A DNA stretch of 64,000 nt from Mycolicibacterium frederiksbergense (lineage in GTDB: Bacteria > Actinomycetota > Actinomycetes > Mycobacteriales > Mycobacteriaceae): positions 1,984,001-2,048,000 of the forward strand of contig NZ_CP038799.1 in NCBI RefSeq assembly GCF_012223425.1, in the 5' to 3' direction. The position numbers were made by a program, and so were the translations under genes. A model generated the notes under the pieces. The model was not told the DNA's origin. It ran no database searches and worked only from the letters and a program-made list of their open reading frames with translations. Positions 42,158 through 51,017 of this stretch are shown one piece after another; position 1 is the stretch's first letter; every line of letters begins with the position of its first letter.

Positions 42158-43432
42158 TCACCGGGCCAGCACCGCGTTGCCGTACCAATGGCACAGCAGC
42201 AGAGCGACTTCCACGTCGAGCACGTCATCGGCGATGGGTCGGCCCCGGCGCTCGATCGCCCGCGCCACCCGATACTTCACCGAATTGAAGTGCAGGTGCA
42301 GTTCCCCGGCGGCGGCCGTGAAACTCGATCCTGCACGTAAGAACACCCGCAGGGTGTCACGGAGCCGCTCATCCCTGTCGTCGACTGTGGCCAGCGGCCC
42401 CAGGACCTCGCGCACCCAGACCCGCGCCTCGTCCAGATTCCCCCCGGCCAGACCGGCCAGCAGGAGTCCCGGCTCGCCGGCACCGACCACCCGGCCGGGG
42501 GCATTCTCCGCGGCGGTCATCACCGCGCGCACCAGCTGCGCCTGACGGTGCGAACGGCGAAACCCGTCCACCCCCGGAAGGAGTTGGCCCGCAGCAATAT
42601 TGACCAGCGTGCCCGACGTGTCAAGTGGCGGCACGAAATGGTCGTTCTCCAGCGGTATCCAGGCCCACCCGGTCAGCCGGTCCGCCGAGACGAACAGGGC
42701 GCGGTCGCGGGCGCCGACTGCCGTGGCGTAATCACGGACATGGCGTTCCAGGGTGGTCAGTTCATCGTGGTCGGCGGATTCCTCACACCACAGCACCAGC
42801 GCCAGGTGGTTGCACCGCAGCGGATAGCGCAGCACGGTGGAGACCGCGTCGATGTCGATATCGTCATCGCCGGCCAAGACGGCACGAATCTCTGCTACCC
42901 GCAGGTGGTTTCGGCTCTGTTGCCAGCGCCCGTGTTCATCCTGATGGACGGTGAGAACCTGCTGACTGATCCAATCGATATAGCGGAATGTCACCGTGAG
43001 GATCTCATCGAAGACGTCCAGCCGGTGCTGCGCATCGAGGTCGGAGGTCCGGATCTCCTCGAGCAGGATCTTGAGCACCTCCTGGTGGCCGATCCGGTAG
43101 GCGCGCACCAAGGTGTTGGCCGCTATATCCCGCTGCGCCAGCCGCCTCGCATACTCCAGAGCGGCCGTCGGTGCCTCGACATGCTCCACCGGAATGCCGT
43201 GACGGATCGCCGAGAATACCGTGTCGATGTTCGCGGCCACGTTGTCCCGCATCAACTGCACGAGTTGCGCGTCACCACGTAGGTCGGAGACCTCATCCAT
43301 CAGGACGGCCTGCGTGCGGGCGGTGACCTCATCGAGCCTGTCGGCGAGTCGACTGACCACCGCCGCTGCGGATTGCGCGACCGGGCCGCCTGCAGTTTGT
43401 TCGTCCACATTCGGCACCTTACTTGTCTTCAC
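42158..43432 (-). CDS. PucR-family transcriptional regulator
   Basis: A 424-residue regulator. An N-terminal helical region, with the RsbRD-like AYRIGHQEVLKILLEE pattern, is followed by a GGDEF-like central domain. The C-terminal PucR HTH contains RDTLRVFLRAGSSFTAAAGELHLHFNSVKYRV. Start chosen at the GTG of 43432 because the domain begins soon after; the true start could be a later GTG. It diverges from the desaturase-reductase fusion gene and is probably its activator or repressor. Confidence 0.82.
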   Translation of the reverse strand: MKTSKVPNVDEQTAGGPVAQSAAAVVSRLADRLDEVTARTQAVLMDEVSDLRGDAQLVQLMRDNVAANIDTVFSAIRHGIPVEHVEAPTAALEYARRLAQRDIAANTLVRAYRIGHQEVLKILLEEIRTSDLDAQHRLDVFDEILTVTFRYIDWISQQVLTVHQDEHGRWQQSRNHLRVAEIRAVLAGDDDIDIDAVSTVLRYPLRCNHLALVLWCEESADHDELTTLERHVRDYATAVGARDRALFVSADRLTGWAWIPLENDHFVPPLDTSGTLVNIAAGQLLPGVDGFRRSHRQAQLVRAVMTAAENAPGRVVGAGEPGLLLAGLAGGNLDEARVWVREVLGPLATVDDRDERLRDTLRVFLRAGSSFTAAAGELHLHFNSVKYRVARAIERRGRPIADDVLDVEVALLLCHWYGNAVLAR

Positions 43433-43553
43433 AGAACAAAGATGAACGGCCGGTTGATGTCCCGAGGACGTCGTTTTCGACTCGTACGGCTCATAGCGTT
43501 GTCCTGAGCGGTTCTCCTTACCGCGGCCGACATCGAGAGTCCCGGAGAAACCC

Positions 43554-45578
43554 ATGTCCCTCACTGCAGCAGTGGACGACACCGCCACGGCGTCGCCCGA
43601 CCGCCACGCGCTGCCGGATCCGGGCGCACCCGTGCCCAGACTGGCGCTGCCGACGGTGGCGATCCTGGTGGTCGGGTGGACGGCGTTCGTGGCGTCGACG
43701 GCCGGGTACATCCAGGGTGCAGTGCCCGCCGCGGTGACAATCGCGGTCAACGCGGTGGTGACGTTCGTGATGTTCACCGTGAGTCACGACGCGATCCACT
43801 ACGCGATCAGCAGCACCCGTCGGGTCAACGGACTCGTCGGGCGCCTGGCCTTTGCGCTGGTGGTCCCGATGATCTCGTTCCCGACCTATGCGTTCATCCA
43901 TATCGAGCACCACCGGCACGCCAACGACGACGTGAACGATCCCGATGCCTGGGCCTCGCATTCGCGGTGGTGGCAGATGCCGCTACGGTGGCCCTTCCCT
44001 GAGGTGATGTACTCCGGCTTCATCCTGCGCACGTTGCGCAGCCGGCCGAAGCCCGAGGTGGCCGAGACCTTGGGCATGCTCACGCTCTGCATATCCGGGT
44101 TGAGTGTCGCGATCGCCATCGGGCACTTCTGGACGCTGGCCGTGGTGTTCCTGATTCCCCAGCGCATCGGACTCATCGTGCTGTTGTGGTGGTTCGACTG
44201 GCTGCCGCATCACGGGCTGGCCGACACCCAGCGCAGCAATCGCTACGGCGCGACCCGGGCCCGGGTGGGGATGGAATGGCTGTACACCCCGCTGATGCTG
44301 TCGCAGAACTACCACCTGGTGCACCATCTGCACCCGTCGGTGCCGTTCTATCGATACCGAAAGACCTGGCACCGCAACGAGGAGGCCTACCTGGAGCGGG
44401 ACGCAGCCATCACCACGGTGTTCGGTCAGCAGCTCAATGCAGGCGAGTACCGCGCCTGGAAACAGTTGAACAGCAAGCTCGGCCGGGTGGTGCCGGTGTA
44501 CATGCCGCCACGGTCCAGCGCCCCGCACGCGGTGTTGCACAGCATTCCGGTGGCCTCGGTGGACCCGATCACCACCGACAGCACCCTGGTGACCTTCGCG
44601 GTGCCCGAGGCGCTTCGTGATGAGTTCCGGTTCGAGCCCGGTCAGCACATCACCGTGCGCACCGATCTCGGCGGGGAAGGTGTGCGGCGCACCTATTCGA
44701 TCTGTGCGCCCGCGACCCGCGCCCAACTGCGGATCGCGGTCAAACACATTCCCGGGGGCACCTTCTCGACCTTTGTTGCCGATCACCTCCGGGCCGGCGA
44801 CGTGCTGGAGCTGATGACCCCGACCGGCCGTTTCGGCACCCGCCCGGACCCGCTGGCACAGCGGCACTACGTGGGCCTGGTGGCCGGTAGCGGTATCACC
44901 CCGGTGCTGTCGATCCTGGAAACCGTGATGCAGATCGAAACCGAGAGCCGGTTCACCCTGATCTACGGCAACCGCACCAGGGAGTCCACCATGTTCCGGC
45001 ACGATCTGGCCCGGCTGGAGTCCCGCTACGCCGACCGGCTCGAGATCATCCACGTGCTCTCCGAGGAGCCGCGGCACACCCCGGCGCTGCGCGGCCGGAT
45101 CGACCGGGAGCGGCTGCAGCGACTACTGACAACCAGCCTGTCGCCCGACACCGTTGATGAATGGTTCGTATGTGGCCCGATCGCCATGAGCAGTGTCGCC
45201 CGCGATGTGCTGATCGGCCACGGTGTCGCCGAGGCGCGCATCCATCTGGAGATGTTCACCGGCTACCCGCAGAACCGCACGGTGAATCGCGACTATGACT
45301 CGGCCACAGTGACGTTCACGCTCTCCGGACAGCGGGCGACGGTCGCGCTGGCGCCCGGGGACTCGATCCTGGAAGGCGCCTTGCGAAGCCGCAGCGACGC
45401 CCCCTATTCGTGCATGGGTGGGGCCTGCGGGACCTGCCGCGCCAAGCTGGTACGCGGAACGGTGGTGATGGACCAGAACTTCGCGCTCGGTCCCGCCGAA
45501 CTGGAGGCCGGGTATGTGCTGACGTGTCAGGCTCATCCGACCAGTCCGACGGTGGCGGTCGACTATGACGCGCCGTGA
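43554..45578 (+). CDS. Membrane desaturase/hydroxylase fused to FAD/NAD reductase and [2Fe-2S] ferredoxin
   Basis: A 674-residue natural fusion. Residues 30-300 form a di-iron membrane desaturase/hydroxylase: His boxes HDAIH (78-82), HIEHHRH (116-122) and HLVHH (254-258). Residues about 325-560 are a ferredoxin-NADP reductase-type unit with RRTYSI (FAD) and LVAGSGITPVLS (NAD). The C-terminus is a plant-type [2Fe-2S] domain with Cys620, Cys625, Cys628 and Cys658. It carries its whole electron chain in one chain, so it could be self-sufficient with NAD(P)H. Substrate unknown: fatty acyl, carotenoid-like or xenobiotic. Divergent from the PucR gene. Confidence 0.88.
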   Translation: MSLTAAVDDTATASPDRHALPDPGAPVPRLALPTVAILVVGWTAFVASTAGYIQGAVPAAVTIAVNAVVTFVMFTVSHDAIHYAISSTRRVNGLVGRLAFALVVPMISFPTYAFIHIEHHRHANDDVNDPDAWASHSRWWQMPLRWPFPEVMYSGFILRTLRSRPKPEVAETLGMLTLCISGLSVAIAIGHFWTLAVVFLIPQRIGLIVLLWWFDWLPHHGLADTQRSNRYGATRARVGMEWLYTPLMLSQNYHLVHHLHPSVPFYRYRKTWHRNEEAYLERDAAITTVFGQQLNAGEYRAWKQLNSKLGRVVPVYMPPRSSAPHAVLHSIPVASVDPITTDSTLVTFAVPEALRDEFRFEPGQHITVRTDLGGEGVRRTYSICAPATRAQLRIAVKHIPGGTFSTFVADHLRAGDVLELMTPTGRFGTRPDPLAQRHYVGLVAGSGITPVLSILETVMQIETESRFTLIYGNRTRESTMFRHDLARLESRYADRLEIIHVLSEEPRHTPALRGRIDRERLQRLLTTSLSPDTVDEWFVCGPIAMSSVARDVLIGHGVAEARIHLEMFTGYPQNRTVNRDYDSATVTFTLSGQRATVALAPGDSILEGALRSRSDAPYSCMGGACGTCRAKLVRGTVVMDQNFALGPAELEAGYVLTCQAHPTSPTVAVDYDAP

Positions 45579-45583
45579 TCCGG

Positions 45584-46798
45584 TCAGCGGAAGTCACCGT
45601 TGTTGCGGATGAGCAGCAACCGGTCCCCGGCCTGCAGGGCACCGACCTCGGGTGCGTCCACCCGGATCAACTGGCCCGCGCGCACCACGCCCAGCACGAT
45701 GTCGTCGATATCCCTCGGTGAGCAACCCACCTCGTTCTCGGCCGCGTCCCGTTCTGAGATGGCGAATCCCCTATCGGGTGTCAGCAGGTCCTCGATCATC
45801 TCGACGACACTGGGGGTGCGAATCGCGACGCCCAATAGCCGGCCCGCCGTCACCGCAGAGACCACGGTCGAATCCGCACCCGACTGCCGCAGCAGATGCT
45901 GATTCTCGGTTTCCCGGGCGGCGGCGATGATCTTGGCTTTCGGGGCTATTTGACGGGCGGTGAGGGTGACCAGCACGGCCGTGGCATCGTCGTCGGTGGC
46001 GACGATGATCGCCTTCGCATGCTGGGCGCCGGCGATCCGCAGGAGATCGGCGTTGGTGGCGTCCCCGTGCACGGTGACCAGCCCGGCGCCCCTGGCGCGC
46101 TCGAGCGCGGAACTGTTCTCGTCGATGACGACGATGTCCGCGGGGACGACCTCGTCACCGACCATCGCCGCAACCGCGGCTCGCCCCTTTGTGCCGTAAC
46201 CGACGACGACGGTGTGGTCGCGCACTCGGTGTCGCCACCGCTGTATCTTCAGCACCCGACGCGACTGGTTGGTCAGCGTTTCGACCGTCGTTCCGATCAG
46301 GATGATCAGGAACACCACCCGTAGGGGTGTCACCGCGACGACATTGATGAATCGAGCCGTGGGAGTGACGGGGGCGATATCGCCATAGCCTGTCGTCGAC
46401 AACGAAACCGTCGCGTAGTACACGCAATCCAGGAACGACACCTCGCCGTCAGCGGAGTCGGTGTAGCCCCCGCGGTCGAGGTAGACGATGCCGGTCACCG
46501 CGGCCAGTGCGCCCAGCGCGTAGACCAGCCTTCGCAGGATGCGACGGCCCGGACTGACGAAGGTCTCCGGAATGGACAGGATGTCGACCAGCGCGGCGCG
46601 CGGCCGGCGGGACAACGCCTCATCACCAGCTACCACCGCGTGCACACCTTGCCGTCGCAGGACAAATACCCTGCCGAGCAGACTTCCCGGCGCACCGGAA
46701 CCGACGTTAGCAGCACAGCCCGCCGTGAACGACTCCGGCGCGTGTCGATAGTCAAACTGGATGGCAAACGTCACCGCTTCTAGCTGCGCCTTTTCCAT
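45584..46798 (-). CDS. Potassium channel with TrkA-N/TrkA-C domains, N-terminus altered by repeat
   Basis: A 404-residue reading. After two transmembrane helices flanking the pore, the selectivity filter is TTGYGD. A TrkA-N nucleotide-binding domain (VVVGYGTKGRAAVAAM) and a TrkA-C domain follow. The first ~19 codons lie inside the left end of the mobile-like block (repeat from 46743), so the native N-terminus and promoter were probably replaced. No in-frame ATG occurs between the repeat and the first helix, so real translation may start at a GTG (46645 or 46636). Whether the gene is expressed is unknown. Converges on the desaturase fusion gene. Confidence 0.8.
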   Translation of the reverse strand: MEKAQLEAVTFAIQFDYRHAPESFTAGCAANVGSGAPGSLLGRVFVLRRQGVHAVVAGDEALSRRPRAALVDILSIPETFVSPGRRILRRLVYALGALAAVTGIVYLDRGGYTDSADGEVSFLDCVYYATVSLSTTGYGDIAPVTPTARFINVVAVTPLRVVFLIILIGTTVETLTNQSRRVLKIQRWRHRVRDHTVVVGYGTKGRAAVAAMVGDEVVPADIVVIDENSSALERARGAGLVTVHGDATNADLLRIAGAQHAKAIIVATDDDATAVLVTLTARQIAPKAKIIAAARETENQHLLRQSGADSTVVSAVTAGRLLGVAIRTPSVVEMIEDLLTPDRGFAISERDAAENEVGCSPRDIDDIVLGVVRAGQLIRVDAPEVGALQAGDRLLLIRNNGDFR

Positions 46799-46867
46799 GA
46801 TAGTCACGGAGATGGCGAAGCGGCTTTGGTCATCCAGGTGGCAAAAGTTGGAACGGTACGGTGGTGC
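46742..46867. repeat. Left end of mobile-like block, 126-bp repeat copy A
   Basis: This 126-bp segment aligns without gaps to 54637-54762 with 11 mismatches (91%). Its outer edge starts with TGTCGATAGTCAAACTGGAT at 46743, which is the inverted complement of the end at 54632. The outer side faces the potassium channel gene. Confidence 0.85.
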
Positions 46868-47041
46868 ATAACTGGGTTGTTCTTCGAGGCCGTGACAAGA
46901 TCGGCCGAATCGACCTGATGGATCACAGTGCAGATCTCGCTCGGTTGCCCGTGTAACGAATCAACTCCATCCGTTTAGCACTCTCGAATAGCCGCACGGC
47001 CACATCCACTTCACTTTCCCATTGGGACTGCGTGGGCGGAT

Positions 47042-48088
47042 CTAGGTCACGCGGAGGAGAAGTTTTCCTGCCAGGCGGCCTGATTCGAGGATACGGTGCG
47101 CTTCTTGCACGTCATCGAACGCGAGCACGCGGTCGATGCCGATTATCAGCGCGCCACGGTCGCGGGCGTCACCGATGTAGGTCTTGGCGGCCGCGAGACG
47201 ATCGGGGAATTCCACGAGTTCGAAGAGGTCGACGAACGACACCGACTTGCGGTCCAACGACACCAGGGGCACGTCAACGCGAGCGGCACGGATGTCGGGC
47301 GAAGTCTGAGCGCCGTAGCACAGCACGTGGCCGAACTGCGCGGTCGCGTCGATCAACGCAGCCAGCAGTGACCCGCCCACGGTGTCGTAGACGACCTTGG
47401 CGCCGCGCCCGCCCGTGAGTGTGGATATCACGCCTGCGAGGTCTTCGTCGTCGGTAGCGATTGCGTGATCGGCACCCAGCGCGAGGATCTCGGGCTTGCG
47501 CGCAGTGGTGCGTGTCGTCGCGACCACCGTGGCGCCGAAGTCGTGTGCGATCTGGATCAGCGCGGTGCCCACCGAGGATGTCCCGGCGGTCACGATCACG
47601 GTGTCACCCGGGGTGATCGGCACTTTGGTAGCGAGGGTGTAGGCCTGCAGACTGGCCATCCACGTCGCGGTTTCCTCCTCGTCGGACCGGTCGGCGGCGA
47701 CGTGGACGAGGGCGTCGACCGGTACGTCGGCGTGTGTCGCGTAAGTGCCGGTGCCCACTGTCGGTGACTGGATCGGTAGGACCGCGACCCGATCCCCTGT
47801 CTGAAAACCGTCGATTCCTGGTGCAGTCTCAGTGATTGTTCCTACTGCCTCGACACCGAGGGTCGCCGGCAGGGTGGGCTTGATGACGTAGTGGTCGCGG
47901 CGGAACAGGGCCTCGAAGCGGTTCAGCCCGATCGTGTGAATCTCAACCCGAACGTGCCCGGGCGGCAGTGCCGGGAGCTGCAACGGCACCATTTCCAGTA
48001 CCTCGGGTCCACCGAGTCGGGTGAACTGCACCCGTCGCATACCGGAGGCATCACTGGCACGTGGTTGGTCAATAAACAACGGATTCAT
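47042..48088 (-). CDS. MDR-superfamily NADPH:quinone reductase-like oxidoreductase
   Basis: A 348-residue medium-chain reductase without the zinc-ligand cysteines, hence of the quinone-reductase/enone-reductase type. GroES-like domain to about residue 140 (GLNRFEALFRRDHY), Rossmann motif VTAGTSSVGTALIQIA, then LALGADHAI. ATG at 48088 after AGGAG. Last gene of the minus arm of the mobile-like block (LLM, SDR, VOC, this). It could reduce quinones or enals. Confidence 0.87.
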   Translation of the reverse strand: MNPLFIDQPRASDASGMRRVQFTRLGGPEVLEMVPLQLPALPPGHVRVEIHTIGLNRFEALFRRDHYVIKPTLPATLGVEAVGTITETAPGIDGFQTGDRVAVLPIQSPTVGTGTYATHADVPVDALVHVAADRSDEEETATWMASLQAYTLATKVPITPGDTVIVTAGTSSVGTALIQIAHDFGATVVATTRTTARKPEILALGADHAIATDDEDLAGVISTLTGGRGAKVVYDTVGGSLLAALIDATAQFGHVLCYGAQTSPDIRAARVDVPLVSLDRKSVSFVDLFELVEFPDRLAAAKTYIGDARDRGALIIGIDRVLAFDDVQEAHRILESGRLAGKLLLRVT

Positions 48089-48168
48089 GATTTCTTGCTC
48101 CTATGAGTCGGTACTTGTGTCGCCGGCACGAAACTGTGCCGGTGACTGGCCTCCTTGCCTGAACCGTC

Positions 48169-48534
48169 CTACGGCGCTCCTGCCACGCAGAACACATTGC
48201 CGTCCGGATCAGCGAGGACCACCCACCCGAAGTCCGCGCTTGCCTCACCGCGGCTCACTTCGGTGGCGCCGGCGGCGATGAGCCGGGCTACATCGCGCAC
48301 CCTGTCATGAGAGTGCAGGTCAAGGTGCAACCGGTTCTTCCCTGGCGTCGGGTCGGGCACATTCTGGAATCCCAGCCGCAGTCCCTGCGGCGAGGCGACC
48401 GTCACGAACTCGCCGGGCGCCGCGATGGTCATCTCGCCGGCGACGGCGTCCGCCCACCACCTCGCCAGCCGCTCGGGCTCGGTGCAGTCGAAGGTAACCA
48501 TTGAGATGTCGAGCGTCAGAGTTTCGTTGTGCAT
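48169..48534 (-). CDS. VOC-family (glyoxalase-like) protein
   Basis: A 121-residue vicinal-oxygen-chelate protein, subgroup with VTFDCTEPERLARWWADAVAG at the start and VVLADPDGNVFCV at the end. A HLDLHSHDR segment supplies candidate metal-binding residues. The ATG at 48534 has GGAGAA at good spacing. Roles in the family include glyoxalase, dioxygenase and drug-binding proteins; here it lies with reductases and a second VOC gene in the opposite arm (52731), so detoxification of a reactive carbonyl or electrophile is plausible. Confidence 0.82.
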   Translation of the reverse strand: MHNETLTLDISMVTFDCTEPERLARWWADAVAGEMTIAAPGEFVTVASPQGLRLGFQNVPDPTPGKNRLHLDLHSHDRVRDVARLIAAGATEVSRGEASADFGWVVLADPDGNVFCVAGAP

Positions 48535-48622
48535 TGAATTCTCCATCTGGATGTGGTGTCGGTGTGCTCGGTGAGCCCAGACCAAGTCCGCGATTCGAGT
48601 TCCCGCGCCAGAGAGGCAGGCT

Positions 48623-49369
48623 TCAGATGTTGGCGCCGCCGTCGATGATGAGGTCGGATCCGGTGAGAAACGACGACTGATCGGAGGCCAGAAATACTGC
48701 GCCGGCAGCGATCTCCTTGGCGTCGCCCAGTCGCCCGAACGGCGTGGTGATGCCGGCGGCTCCCTCGTCACCGAGTTCTGCCAATACGTTGCTCATGCCA
48801 GGAGTGGATACCGGTCCGGGGCACAGCGCCGAGACGCGAATCCCCCGGGGCGCCAGTTCAAGTGCCCACGAGCGGGCGAAGTTGCGGATCGCCGCCTTCG
48901 TCGCGGCGTACACGCTCATCCCGGGCTGGCCGCTGATCCCGGCGATGGAGGACATCAGCACCACCGACGCACCGTCAGGGAGCAGCGGTAGAGCTTTCTG
49001 AACGGTGAACACCAGGCCTTTGACGTTGTCATCGAAGGTGGTGTCGTAGTGCTCTTCGGTGATGTCGGTCAGGCCGATGGGCCGTCCGCTGCCGGCGTTG
49101 GCGACAAGCACATCGAGACGGCCGCTGCGTTCGGCGATGACTGCATACAAAGCGTCCAGGGAGGCCAAGTCGGAGACGTCGCCGACGACGCCGGTGATGT
49201 CTCCGCCGGTGTCGGACGTGATGTCGGCGGCCGCGGCGTCGACCACCTCCGGGCGGCGTCCGGTCAGGTAGACCTGGGCGCCTTCCGCGGCGAAGCTGCG
49301 AGCGGTCGCCAGGCCGATGCCGGAGCTTCCGCCGGTGATGAGCGCGACCTTGCCGTCGATTTGTCCCAT
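48623..49369 (-). CDS. SDR family oxidoreductase
   Basis: A 248-residue classical SDR with TGGSSGIG, VANAG, catalytic YAATKAA and a terminal DGGANI. Good AAGGAG ribosome-binding site before the ATG at 49369. It sits 48 nt after the LLM gene and 88 nt before the VOC gene in the minus arm. Substrate unknown. Confidence 0.88.
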   Translation of the reverse strand: MGQIDGKVALITGGSSGIGLATARSFAAEGAQVYLTGRRPEVVDAAAADITSDTGGDITGVVGDVSDLASLDALYAVIAERSGRLDVLVANAGSGRPIGLTDITEEHYDTTFDDNVKGLVFTVQKALPLLPDGASVVLMSSIAGISGQPGMSVYAATKAAIRNFARSWALELAPRGIRVSALCPGPVSTPGMSNVLAELGDEGAAGITTPFGRLGDAKEIAAGAVFLASDQSSFLTGSDLIIDGGANI

Positions 49370-49417
49370 GGTGTTTCTCCTTCAGTGTGGTGCGAGGGTG
49401 GTCGTGGGTGCCGGCTC

Positions 49418-50323
49418 TCAGCTGAGGTCGATGTGGTCGGCGAGTTGCTTGAGCAGGGGTCGCAACGTGTCCTCGCCAAGGCCGGCCAGCAGTGTCCGCG
49501 CCACCCCGCGTTCGGCGAACTGCTGCAATTGCGCGACGACCCGATCGAGGGCTGCGGTGTCGCCGGCACCCGCGGCGGTGAGTTCGGCGGGATTACCGGG
49601 GTAGGGCGCGGTTACTTCGATGTCCGCGGGATCACGTTGTAACCGTTCGGCTTCGGCGTTCATGATGTCCAGCAGCGGGCTGAGTTGACGCGGGTCGGTG
49701 ATGCTGGGGAAGTAGCCGTCTCCGATTTCGGCGGCTCGGCGTGCCGATCGGTTGGAACGGCCACCGATGACGATCGGCACGGCGCGGCCTGCCGGTTGGG
49801 GCAGGCTGATGGCGTTGTCGAAGTTGGTGTAGGTGTTGTGCACGCTGGCTTTGGTGTCGCGCCACAGGGCGCGCATCGCCTCCACGTAGTCGTCGTGCCG
49901 GCGGCCGCGGTCGGCGAACGGAACACCTACTGCATCGAACTCCTCGACGAGCCAGCCCACCCCGACGCCCAGGAGTAAGCGCCCTTCGCTGAGGACATCA
50001 AGGGTGGCGGCCTGCTTGGCCAGTACGACCGGATTGCGTTGCGGCAGAACAATCACGCCGGTGCCGAGCTTGATATCGCGGGTGACCGCAGCGGCGAAGG
50101 CCAGCCAGGTCAGCGGGTCGGCGATCTCGACCTCTTCAGCCCCGCCCATCATCTTGCCGGATTCGTCGTACGGGTATTCAGTTTCGTAGCCCGACGGCAT
50201 CACGACGTGATCGATGGCCCACAGTGACTCCAGTTCCAGCTCCTCGGCCAGGGCGGCAGTGGCGCGGGCGTGCGCTGCGCTGGCTCCGGCACCGACATTG
50301 ACGGCGAACAGTCCTAGCTTCAT
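49418..50323 (-). CDS. LLM-class F420-dependent oxidoreductase
   Basis: A 301-residue luciferase-like monooxygenase-fold protein. LWAIDHVVMPSGYETEYPY and LLGVGVGWLVEEFDAVG are characteristic of the mycobacterial F420-binding subgroup, with VIGGRSNRSARRAAEIGDGY toward the C-terminus. It should transfer hydride from F420H2 to or from an unknown substrate. First gene of the minus arm; the 229-bp gap to the Rrf2 gene carries the GTAAC operator cluster. Confidence 0.87.
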   Translation of the reverse strand: MKLGLFAVNVGAGASAAHARATAALAEELELESLWAIDHVVMPSGYETEYPYDESGKMMGGAEEVEIADPLTWLAFAAAVTRDIKLGTGVIVLPQRNPVVLAKQAATLDVLSEGRLLLGVGVGWLVEEFDAVGVPFADRGRRHDDYVEAMRALWRDTKASVHNTYTNFDNAISLPQPAGRAVPIVIGGRSNRSARRAAEIGDGYFPSITDPRQLSPLLDIMNAEAERLQRDPADIEVTAPYPGNPAELTAAGAGDTAALDRVVAQLQQFAERGVARTLLAGLGEDTLRPLLKQLADHIDLS

Positions 50324-50453
50324 GACCTGAAATCCTCTGTCTTGTCCGTTGTTTCAAGGCGTCGGCCTGTCGACCACCAGCTACGCCAATCGCCGACTGC
50401 CTGCGACCGGGATGAAAACGCGGGAGTGGTCTACCGGCCGACCGCTACAGCTC

Positions 50454-50499
50454 TGTAACTGTCTTTGTTACAGGTAACATACGTAACAGAGTTGGTTAC
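50454..50499. promoter_or_regulatory. GTAAC/GTTAC operator cluster in divergent promoter
   Basis: Within 46 bp are TGTAAC (50454-50459), the perfect inverted repeat TGTTAC-AG-GTAACA (50466-50479), and GTAAC-N7-GTTAC (50483-50499). The cluster lies 54 nt before the Rrf2 gene and 130 nt before the divergent LLM gene, so a repressor here could control both arms of the block. The adjacent Rrf2 protein is the likely ligand. Confidence 0.65.
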
Positions 50500-50552
50500 A
50501 GTCAAGTCAGGCGTCGGGACAACCCGACGAGGAGCGGAATGGGCCCTCGGGG

Positions 50553-51017
50553 ATGAGCACGAACAACAGGATGAGTTTGGCGGTGCACGTGCTGACGTGG
50601 ATCGCGTTCGATCGCCGGGGCTCTGATAAAGAGGTCGGCACCTCACAACGCATCGCGACCAGCGTAAACACCAACCCGGTGGTGATCCGGCGATCTTTGA
50701 TCGACCTCCGCGAAGCCGGTCTGGTGGAATCGAGCCGCAGCCGCGGTTGGACGCTGACCCGCGATGCGTCGAAGATCACTCTGCTCGATGTCTACAACGC
50801 CGTTGGCGGCGGTGAGATCTTCGGCATGCACGCCTCACCACCAGACGCCGAATGCTATGTGGGATACGGGATTCAACCGGTCCTCACCCGCGTCTACGAA
50901 CGCGCCACCACCGCGCTGCGCGACTCGCTGGCCACCACGACCATTGCCGACATCCTGCGCGACACCATGGCCCAATTCGAGATCGGCAGCGGAGCGGAGA
51001 TCAACCGTGGCCCCTGA
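50553..51017 (+). CDS. Rrf2-family transcriptional regulator (non-Fe-S type)
   Basis: A 154-residue Rrf2 protein with winged HTH (RIATSVNTNPVVIRRSLIDLREAGLVES, about residues 30-57) and the long dimerisation helix at the C-terminus. Only one Cys is present, in DAECYVGYG, so it cannot bind a three-Cys Fe-S cluster like IscR or NsrR. It may instead sense thiol or electrophile stress as single-Cys relatives do. The start overlaps no other gene; the stop overlaps the next gene by 11 nt. Probable regulator of both arms through the GTAAC sites. Confidence 0.87.
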   Translation: MSTNNRMSLAVHVLTWIAFDRRGSDKEVGTSQRIATSVNTNPVVIRRSLIDLREAGLVESSRSRGWTLTRDASKITLLDVYNAVGGGEIFGMHASPPDAECYVGYGIQPVLTRVYERATTALRDSLATTTIADILRDTMAQFEIGSGAEINRGP

